The translations under genes and the position numbers were made by a program. From an uncultured Janibacter sp. (GTDB taxonomy: Bacteria > Actinomycetota > Actinomycetes > Actinomycetales > Dermatophilaceae): a stretch of 13,835 nt of DNA. The notes below the pieces were generated by a model that was not told the origin of the DNA, searched no databases, and was given only the letters and a program-made list of their open reading frames with translations. The DNA lies in assembly GCA_946222495.1 (NCBI GenBank), contig CAMICF010000060.1, positions 1 through 13,835 of the forward strand. The letters run 5' to 3'. This document shows positions 7,687-13,835 of the stretch, in pieces (position 1 is the first letter of the stretch; every line of letters begins with the position of its first letter).

Positions 7687-8363
7687 TCAGCCCCGGTGCC
7701 CCGCCCACGCCTCGAGGCACGCGGCGGTCACCGCGCCGGGATCGCTCGCGCCCATGATCTCCCTGACGAGGGCGACGCCGGCGACCCCGGTCCCGGCGAG
7801 CGCCGGCACGTCCGCGAGGGTGACGTCACCGATGGCGAGCACGGGAAGGGCGGTCGCCGCCACCCGCAGCGGGTACCCCTCGAGACCGATGGGCGGTCGC
7901 CCCACGTCCTTCGTCGGCGTCGGACGGAAGGGCCCCGAGCCGAGGTAGTCGGGACGGTCGGGGCCGCGCCTCGACTCGGCCTCGCGGACGAGCTCGAGGG
8001 TGCCGGCAGTGAGCCCGACGACCGCGTCCGGCCCGAGGATCGCCCGGGCCTCGGCGACGGGCAGGTCCTCCTGCCCGAGGTGGACACCGGCGACGGCCGC
8101 GCCGCGACGACGAGCGGCATGGGCGACGTCCGCCCGGTCGTTGACGAGGACGCGCGTCGTGGGAGCCACCCCGGCGACGGCGTCGGCGACCGCGACGACG
8201 AGGGCGAGGAGATCCCCGGCGAGGAGGTCCTTGGCGCGCACCTGGACCGTCCCGGCGCCGGCCGCGGCCGCGGCGGTCGCCGCCCGCACGGTCGCGGGTC
8301 CGGTACCGGAGGTGACGAGGTGCAGGCGCCAGTCGTGCTCCCCCCTTCGCCGGGGATCGACGG

Positions 8364-8367
<4 letters not shown>
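7687..8367 (-). CDS. thiE: Thiamin-phosphate synthase
   Basis: ThiE joins HMP diphosphate and thiazole phosphate to make thiamin phosphate in the cytoplasm. The 226 residues carry the TIM-barrel motifs: HLVTS at 16-20, QVRAKD at 42-47, VNDRAD at 75-80, HLGQEDLP at 96-103, DYLGSGPFRPTPTK ending at 153, and AIGDVT further on. ATG 8367 overlaps the thiC stop as ATGA, with GGAG five bases upstream inside thiC, so it is translated by coupling from the riboswitch-controlled transcript. The frame is open much farther upstream, inside thiC, but that part is antisense-like nonsense in a different frame from ThiC. Arg is high in the N-terminal ten residues, which are not conserved in the family. Confidence 0.95.
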
Positions 8368-10118
<1,751 letters not shown>

Positions 10119-10125
10119 GGAAGCG

Positions 10126-10133
10126 CCTCCTCT
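10126..10133 (-). promoter_or_regulatory. Strong thiC ribosome-binding site adjoining the riboswitch
   Basis: AGAGGAGG, seven bases before the GTG, decides the thiC start. It follows directly on the GCGAAGGA end of the aptamer, so ligand-dependent folding could hide it. Confidence 0.75.
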
Positions 10134-10222
10134 TCCTTCGCCGGCATGATCCGGACAGGTTCAGACGGTCCGGACGGCATCAGTCCGATCTCAGCTCGTG
10201 CCCGAGCTCCCGCGGGGGTCCC
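10134..10222 (-). promoter_or_regulatory. TPP riboswitch (THI element) in the thiC leader
   Basis: This RNA binds thiamin pyrophosphate and lowers expression of thiC-thiE when TPP is plentiful. Read on the minus strand it shows CGGGAGCTCGGG, then CTGAGA (10194 to 10189), a variable P3 stem (CGGAC-N7-GTCCG), then GAACCTG (10162 to 10156), and ATCATGCCGGCGAAGGA. P2 is GCTCG-GGCA-CGAGC. P5 is CCGG-ATCATG-CCGG. P1 is short, so the ends are approximate. No transcription-terminator hairpin with a T-run separates it from the start codon, and the ribosome site follows at once, so translational control is the better guess. Confidence 0.93.
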
Positions 10223-10224
10223 TC

Positions 10225-10230
10225 AATACA
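10225..10230 (-). promoter_or_regulatory. Possible -10 box for thiC
   Basis: TGTATT on the minus strand lies just before the aptamer and would start transcription near 10218. No good -35 was seen. The 5' region overlaps the thiD promoter on the other strand. Confidence 0.3.
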
Positions 10231-10240
10231 ACCACATCGA

Positions 10241-10246
10241 TACGGT
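10241..10246 (+). promoter_or_regulatory. Leaderless -10 box of thiD
   Basis: TACGGT lies at exactly -12 to -7 of the thiD ATG at 10253. There is no Shine-Dalgarno and no room for a riboswitch between it and the ATG. The same hexamer at the same distance is found before the DUF488 gene. Confidence 0.6.
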
Positions 10247-10252
10247 GCAGGC

Positions 10253-11083
10253 ATGACGGACCTCCCCCGACCGCCTGTCGTGCTCACCATCGCCGGGTCG
10301 GACCCCTCGGGAGGCGCCGGCATCCAGGCCGACCTCAAGACCTTCAGCGCCCTCGGGGCCTACGGGACGAGCGCGCTCACCGCACTCACGGCCCAGTCCA
10401 CCCGCGGCGTGACGGCCGTGCACGAGGTCCCGATCGACATCGTGCGCGCGCAGATCGACACCCTCGTCGAGGACGTGCGGATCGACGCGGTCAAGGTCGG
10501 GATGCTCTCCTCAGCAGCCCTCGTCGAGACCGTCCACGAGGCGCTCACCTCGGGCCCCCTCACCACCGTCCCGGTGGTCCTCGACCCCGTCATGGTCTCG
10601 ACGTCGGGATCACGCCTCCTCGCGATCGACGCCGTCGCGGCGGTGCGCGAGCTGGTCCCCCGCGCCGATGTCGTCACCCCCAACGTCCCGGAGGCCGCGG
10701 TGCTCGTCGACGCGGACGTGGCCCTCTCCCACGATGACGTGCGGCGTCAGGCGGAGCGGCTCGTCGCGGCCGGTGCCCGTCGCGTCCTCCTCAAGGGCGG
10801 CCACCTCGGGGGGCCGGAGTCCGTCGACGTCTGGCTCGACCCCGCTGCCGGCGACCCGGTGGACGTGCGGGCACCGCGGGTGGCCACGACGAGCACCCAC
10901 GGCACCGGGTGCACGCTCAGCTCGGCGATCGCCGCCCTTCGCCCACGGCACGAGGACTGGCTGCCCGCGGTGCGGGAGGCGAAGGACTGGCTCACCGAGG
11001 CCCTCCGTCACGGGGCCGACCTCGAGGTCGGCAGCGGGTCCGGCCCGGTCCACCACTTCCACGAGCAGCCGCGGTGGCGCTGA
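10253..11083 (+). CDS. thiD: Hydroxymethylpyrimidine/phosphomethylpyrimidine kinase
   Basis: ThiD phosphorylates HMP and then HMP-P to the diphosphate used by ThiE. It is a cytoplasmic ribokinase-fold enzyme. The 276 residues show the opening AGSDPSGGAGIQADLKTF, the segment ALTAQSTRGV, DPVMVSTSGSRLL, TPNVPEAAVL, LLKGGHL, and the C-terminal anion-hole motif STHGTGCTLSSAIAA with the conserved Cys220. The length is standard. ATG 10253 gives the usual short N-terminus before the first strand. An upstream in-frame start would run through the riboswitch region and has no support. It diverges from thiC and carries no riboswitch of its own in this strand. It converges on the DUF488 gene with six bases between stops. 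Confidence 0.96.
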   Translation: MTDLPRPPVVLTIAGSDPSGGAGIQADLKTFSALGAYGTSALTALTAQSTRGVTAVHEVPIDIVRAQIDTLVEDVRIDAVKVGMLSSAALVETVHEALTSGPLTTVPVVLDPVMVSTSGSRLLAIDAVAAVRELVPRADVVTPNVPEAAVLVDADVALSHDDVRRQAERLVAAGARRVLLKGGHLGGPESVDVWLDPAAGDPVDVRAPRVATTSTHGTGCTLSSAIAALRPRHEDWLPAVREAKDWLTEALRHGADLEVGSGSGPVHHFHEQPRWR

Positions 11084-11095
11084 GGCCCGTCAGCG
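11078..11095. terminator. Hairpin over the convergent thiD and DUF488 stops
   Basis: CGCTGA-GGCCCG-TCAGCG forms a perfect 6-bp stem with a 6-base loop covering both stop codons. Three of the six pairs follow automatically from facing TGA codons, so only three are extra. No T-run is present. It could serve as a weak bidirectional terminator. Confidence 0.3.
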
Positions 11096-11446
11096 GGTGA
11101 GGAGGTCCCGGAGGACGACGGCTTGGTTGTGCTCGCGGTCCGCAGCGCCGAAGAGCAGGGTGACGCGACCGTGCTCGGCGACGATCTCCTGCAGGCGACG
11201 CCACTCCTCGGATCCCTCGAGCTCCCGCTCGTACCGTGCCGCGAACTCCGCGAAACGGTCCGCGTCGTGCCCGAACCACTGACGCAGCTCGGTGGAGGGT
11301 CCGACCTCCTTGAGCCACTCGTCGAGGGCCGCGTCCTCCTTGCTCACGCCGCGGGGCCAGATGCGGTCGACGAGCACGCGGTGGCCGTCGCCGCTCGCCG
11401 GCTCGTCACGGATCGAGCGGACATGGACCTGCTGTCGTGTGGTCAT
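11090..11446 (-). CDS. DUF488 family protein
   Basis: This is a small cytoplasmic protein of the DUF488 family, whose biochemical role is not established. The 118 residues match the usual length and pattern: VHVRSIRDEP near the start, VLVDRIWPRGVSKEDAALDEW in the first half (about 25-45), then ELRQWFGHD near 55, and LLFGAADREHNQAVVL at the end. ATG 11446 has no Shine-Dalgarno but follows TACGGT by six bases, the leaderless spacing. The frame runs upstream through the DinB gene in another frame and is not used there. It may be transcribed separately from the upstream DinB gene, although the two are only 41 bases apart on the same strand. Its job in this operon-like run is not evident. Confidence 0.88.
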   Translation of the reverse strand: MTTRQQVHVRSIRDEPASGDGHRVLVDRIWPRGVSKEDAALDEWLKEVGPSTELRQWFGHDADRFAEFAARYERELEGSEEWRRLQEIVAEHGRVTLLFGAADREHNQAVVLRDLLTR

Positions 11447-11452
11447 CTTCGG

Positions 11453-11476
11453 ACCGTACTCCGAGCGGCCGCTCGG
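11453..11476 (-). promoter_or_regulatory. Leaderless promoter of the DUF488 gene with a 16-bp palindrome
   Basis: TACGGT (minus, 11458 to 11453) lies at exactly -12 to -7 of ATG 11446. Two bases farther upstream is a perfect palindrome, CCGAGCGGCCGCTCGG (11461-11476), placed where the -35/-10 spacer would be. It could be an operator, or part of a terminator for the DinB transcript, but no T-run follows it. Confidence 0.5.
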
Positions 11477-11487
11477 CCTGCGGTCGG

Positions 11488-12024
11488 TCAGGCCCCGACG
11501 TCGTGCAGGTGGTGCTCGACGTCGTGGAGGAGGTAGCGCGAGAGCTGGGTGACGGTGAACGGTCGGCCGTCCCCGCGCAGCCCGGTCCGCTCCCAGTCCT
11601 CGCCCGAGACGCGGCCGAGCACGTCGACGGTGTCCTCCGTGCTCGCCGCGATCTGTCGGGCGACCCCGGCCGGGTCGTTGGCCCAGAACTCCTGGCGGAC
11701 CGCCTCGGCCTCCCCGTCGTACTCGGCGAAGGGGGCGCCCTCCTCCTCGAGCATCGCGGCGACCCGCTGCCCGAGGACGCCCACGAGGTCCCGCGCGTGG
11801 CTGGCGTACTCGAGCGGGGACCAGACGCCCTCGCTCGGGCGCTGCGCGACGTCCGGGCGCGCCAGCACGGCGGCCCAGCGCGGGACGCCGGCCCGGAGCC
11901 GCTCTCCCGTCAGCGCCGGGTCGTGGGGCCGGTACCCGCACTCCGGGCAACCCTCGTCCACGACGAAGGTCCAGTCACGGGTGTCGGGGGCGGCAGGGGG
12001 TGGAGAGGCGTCCATGTCACTCAT
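11488..12024 (-). CDS. DinB family protein
   Basis: The DinB superfamily consists of four-helix-bundle metalloproteins, several of them thiol-dependent transferases or isomerases that use mycothiol or bacillithiol. In the 178 residues the metal-site histidines are recognisable: His76 in LEYASHARDL and the cluster His167, His171, His172 and His174 in YLLHDVEHHLHDVG near the C-terminus. The N-terminal segment DEGCPECGYRPHD (Cys26, Cys29) is a recurring feature of one actinobacterial subgroup. ATG 12024 has GGAGGGG ten bases upstream. ATG 12015 in the same frame is an alternative. It sits 37 bases after the oxidoreductase gene on the same strand. Its substrate is unknown; a stress-inducible thiol transferase is a guess from the family only. 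Confidence 0.88.
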   Translation of the reverse strand: MSDMDASPPPAAPDTRDWTFVVDEGCPECGYRPHDPALTGERLRAGVPRWAAVLARPDVAQRPSEGVWSPLEYASHARDLVGVLGQRVAAMLEEEGAPFAEYDGEAEAVRQEFWANDPAGVARQIAASTEDTVDVLGRVSGEDWERTGLRGDGRPFTVTQLSRYLLHDVEHHLHDVGA

Positions 12025-12061
12025 GGTGCCAGCGCCCCTCCACCCGGTGATGTCCGGTGGG

Positions 12062-12985
12062 TCAGTCGGCGATCGTGATGACGAGCTTGCCTCGGGCCGA
12101 ACCCTGCTGGCTCACCTCGAAGGCCTCCGGCACCTGCTCCAGCGGGAAGGACCGGTCGATCTCCACGGCCAGCCGGCCCGCGGCGACCTCGGTGAGCAGC
12201 TGCGTCAGCCGCTCGCCGTCCGGGCGCACCCAGACCCACCGACCACCGTGCTCCTCGACGTCGGGGTCCGCGATCGAGGCGATACGGCCGCCGTCACGCA
12301 GGACGTGGAGAGAGGTGTCGAGGACACCTCCGACGAGGTCGGCGACGGCGTCGAAGCCGTCGGGGGCCACCTCGGCGAGACGCTCCGCGAGGCCCTCGCC
12401 GTGGGCCACCGGCGTGACACCGACGGCGGAGAGCTTGTCGTGGTTCGCGGGCGAGGCCGTACCGACGACCGTCGCGCCGGCGGCGACGCCGAGCTGGGCC
12501 GCGAGGTACCCGACGCCGCCGGAGGCGGCGTGCACGAGGAGGGTGTCCCCCTTCGTCACGGCCAGGGTCTCGAGGACCCGGAGGGCGGTGAGCCCGGTGA
12601 GCGGAAGGGCGGCCGCGGTGTCGTCGGTGACGCCCTCCGGGACGGCCGCGACGTCGTCGGCGAGCACGGTGACGTACTCGGCGAAGGTGCCTCCCGAGAC
12701 GACCTGCTTGCGCGCGTAGGCGGCGACCCGGTCACCCGCGGTGAACTCCGGGGTGTCGGGGCCGACGGCATCGACGACACCGGCGACGTCCCAGCCCGGG
12801 ATCACCGGGAAGTCGGCGTCCATGAGGGCGTCGAGCCCGCCGGACATGACCTTCCAGTCGACGGGGTTGACCGCCGCACGGGTCACGCGGATGCGGACCT
12901 CGCTGGGCCCGACCTTGGGCACGGGTCGGTCCGTGACGCGGAGCTGGTCGGCGGTGCCGTAACGGTCATAGGTGATGGCTCGCAT
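12062..12985 (-). CDS. NADP-dependent oxidoreductase, quinone-oxidoreductase-like MDR family
   Basis: This is a cytoplasmic medium-chain dehydrogenase/reductase, probably reducing a quinone or enone with NADPH. The 307 residues open with MRAITYDRYG and have the GroES-like domain to about residue 120 (RAAVNPVDWKVMSG at 36-49, PGWDVAGVV near 63-71, GDRVAAY near 84-90). The Rossmann domain shows VHAASGGVGYLAAQLG at about 151-166. The cysteines of zinc-dependent alcohol dehydrogenases are absent, so it is the zinc-free type. ATG 12985 gives the normal N-terminus, but no Shine-Dalgarno or TANNNT is convincing upstream. It lies 46 bases after pcm and 37 before the DinB gene, so it is probably part of the same transcript. 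The physiological substrate is not predictable. Confidence 0.92.
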   Translation of the reverse strand: MRAITYDRYGTADQLRVTDRPVPKVGPSEVRIRVTRAAVNPVDWKVMSGGLDALMDADFPVIPGWDVAGVVDAVGPDTPEFTAGDRVAAYARKQVVSGGTFAEYVTVLADDVAAVPEGVTDDTAAALPLTGLTALRVLETLAVTKGDTLLVHAASGGVGYLAAQLGVAAGATVVGTASPANHDKLSAVGVTPVAHGEGLAERLAEVAPDGFDAVADLVGGVLDTSLHVLRDGGRIASIADPDVEEHGGRWVWVRPDGERLTQLLTEVAAGRLAVEIDRSFPLEQVPEAFEVSQQGSARGKLVITIAD

Positions 12986-13031
12986 GGCCGGGACAACGTC
13001 ACGTGGCGCGGGCAGAATTCCACGGCGACGA

Positions 13032-13610
13032 TCAGGAGGGCAGGAGGGGGACGAACCGGTACCTGCCGTGGCGGGTGATGCGCTCCCCCTCCTCGCGACG
13101 CACGACCCGGAGCATCTCCCCCGCCACCGGCACGACGAGGACGCCTCCGTCGACGAGCTGGTCGACGACCTCCCGCGGCACCTCCGGCGCGTCCGCCGAC
13201 ACGAGGATCCGGTCGAAGGGAGCCTCCCCCGGCGCCCCGAGGACGCCGGGCTCCGCGGGCCGCACCCGCGCCCACGGCAGGTCCAGCCGTGCGAGCGCCC
13301 CGCGGGACGCAGACACGAGAGCGGGGACGCGCTCGACACCGAGGACGGCACCCTGCGGCCCGACGAGATCGCCGAGCAGCGCGGTCGTCCAGCCGGAGCC
13401 GCTGCCGAGGTCGAGGACGCGCTGGCCGGGACGCACGTCGAGGAGGCGCAGCATGGCGGCCACCGTGCTCGGCTGGGAGCTGGTCTGCTCGTGGCCGATC
13501 GGCAGCGGACGGTCCTCGCCCGCGCGCCGACGCTCCGGCTCTGGGAGGAAGTCGGCACGGGGGACGCGCTCGAGGGCGCGGTCGACGGCATCGCCAGCCA
13601 TGGCCCCCAT
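13032..13610 (-). CDS. pcm: Protein-L-isoaspartate O-methyltransferase-like protein
   Basis: PCMT uses SAM to methylate isoaspartate residues in aged proteins so they can be repaired. The 192 residues show the family hallmark IGHEQTSSQPSTVAAML (about 38-54) followed by SAM motif I, VLDLGSGSGWTTALL (65-79). Later motifs are the acidic VLGVE after strand 2, the FDRILVSADAPEVP segment around 131-144 and VDGGVLVVPV near 155. It is slightly shorter than the usual 200-220. Two in-frame starts exist, at 13610 and 13601. The upstream one is kept, since a -10-like TACGCC (minus, 13625 to 13620) would give a very short leader. It diverges from the TetR gene over about 50 bp, so TetR may control it. The gene name rests on the motifs; a related actinobacterial methyltransferase with another target is possible. 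Confidence 0.85.
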   Translation of the reverse strand: MGAMAGDAVDRALERVPRADFLPEPERRRAGEDRPLPIGHEQTSSQPSTVAAMLRLLDVRPGQRVLDLGSGSGWTTALLGDLVGPQGAVLGVERVPALVSASRGALARLDLPWARVRPAEPGVLGAPGEAPFDRILVSADAPEVPREVVDQLVDGGVLVVPVAGEMLRVVRREEGERITRHGRYRFVPLLPS

Positions 13611-13631
13611 CGTGCCGTTGGCGTAGTTTCT

Positions 13632-13652
13632 TTACCAAGTGGAAGGTATCCT
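13632..13652 (+). promoter_or_regulatory. TetR/pcm divergent control region: dyad overlapping a leaderless -10
   Basis: TACC-N8-GGTA (13633-13648) is a dyad; read differently, TTACCA-AG-TGGAA (13632-13644) is an imperfect one. TATCCT (13647-13652) lies at -13 to -8 of the TetR ATG and overlaps the dyad. This is where an autoregulating TetR repressor would be expected to bind, and it would cover the pcm promoter as well. Confidence 0.4.
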
Positions 13653-13659
13653 CGTGCGC

Positions 13660-13835
13660 ATGTCCCGACCCGCGCACCGCCCCAACCAGGGCGAGGCGAT
13701 CCTCGACGCCGTCCTCGAGCATCTCCGCGAGGAGGGCATGCTCGCCCTGTCCCTGGACTCGGCGGCGAAGGCCGCCGGCGTGACCAAGCCGGGGCTGATG
13801 TACCACTTCGGCACGAAGGCCGCACTCGTCATCGC
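13660..13835 (+). CDS. TetR family transcriptional regulator (3' end outside window)
   Basis: Only the N-terminal 58 residues are present. They form the TetR DNA-binding domain: helix 1 around residues 10-25 (GEAILDAVLEHLREEG), then SLDSAAKAAGVTKPGLMYHFGTKAAL in pieces across about 31-56, with the recognition helix near KPGLMYHF. The ligand-binding domain is beyond the right edge, so the signal molecule is unknown. ATG 13660 is preferred over the GTG six bases upstream because a -10 box (TATCCT) ends seven bases before it and no ribosome site exists, which suits a leaderless start. Being divergent from pcm and the oxidoreductase, it most likely represses itself and that operon. Confidence 0.88.
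   Translation, partial: MSRPAHRPNQGEAILDAVLEHLREEGMLALSLDSAAKAAGVTKPGLMYHFGTKAALVI

Noticed and set aside
7667..7690. CTGAG / CTCAG dyad between the convergent MFS and thiE stops
   Set aside because: Three of the five pairs follow automatically from facing TGA codons, the loop is 14 bases, and there is no T-run.
13000..13005. CACGTG palindrome upstream of the oxidoreductase gene
   Set aside because: A 6-bp palindrome is expected by chance in this much sequence and has no partner site nearby.

Overview
The window is very GC-rich (roughly 70% by eye), has strongly GC-biased third positions, and is packed with genes. The encoded proteins (ThiC with actinobacterial wording, a long MalQ, a tandem-domain universal stress protein, a DUF488 protein and a DinB protein) point to a chromosomal segment of a high-GC actinobacterium. 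Micrococcales, in the neighbourhood of Intrasporangiaceae, is a plausible guess, but that placement is inference. I see no insertion sequence, integrase, phage gene, CRISPR array, tRNA or rRNA. It reads as ordinary housekeeping and metabolic chromosome.

Layout from left to right. (1) The N-terminal half of a peptide-type ABC transporter lipoprotein (minus strand, cut by the left edge), followed by a 273-bp gap. (2) malQ (minus), divergent from a pirin gene (plus) whose stop is one base from the start of an alpha/beta hydrolase gene. (3) A minus-strand pair, a dCMP-deaminase-like gene followed by a tandem universal stress protein gene, converging on the hydrolase and diverging from a CynX/NimT-like MFS transporter. 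(4) A thiamin locus: thiC and thiE on the minus strand with overlapping start and stop, preceded by a TPP riboswitch, and divergent thiD on the plus strand. (5) A minus-strand run of pcm-like methyltransferase, quinone-oxidoreductase-like MDR protein, DinB protein and DUF488 protein. (6) The start of a TetR-family regulator diverging from pcm and cut by the right edge.

The genes with the clearest shared job are thiC, thiE and thiD. ThiC makes HMP-P, ThiD phosphorylates it, and ThiE joins it to the thiazole unit. Only the thiC-thiE transcript carries the TPP sensor. thiD appears to start from its own leaderless promoter.

The most interesting signal is in promoter layout. Six genes that begin a transcript have a TANNNT-like -10 hexamer placed so that transcription would start on, or within one base of, the start codon. 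In four of them (pirin, dCMP deaminase, thiD, DUF488) the hexamer lies at exactly -12 to -7. Most genes that follow a same-strand neighbour closely have Shine-Dalgarno sequences instead. Several of these leaderless promoters also have an inverted repeat abutting the -10 box. No novel multi-gene system was found.
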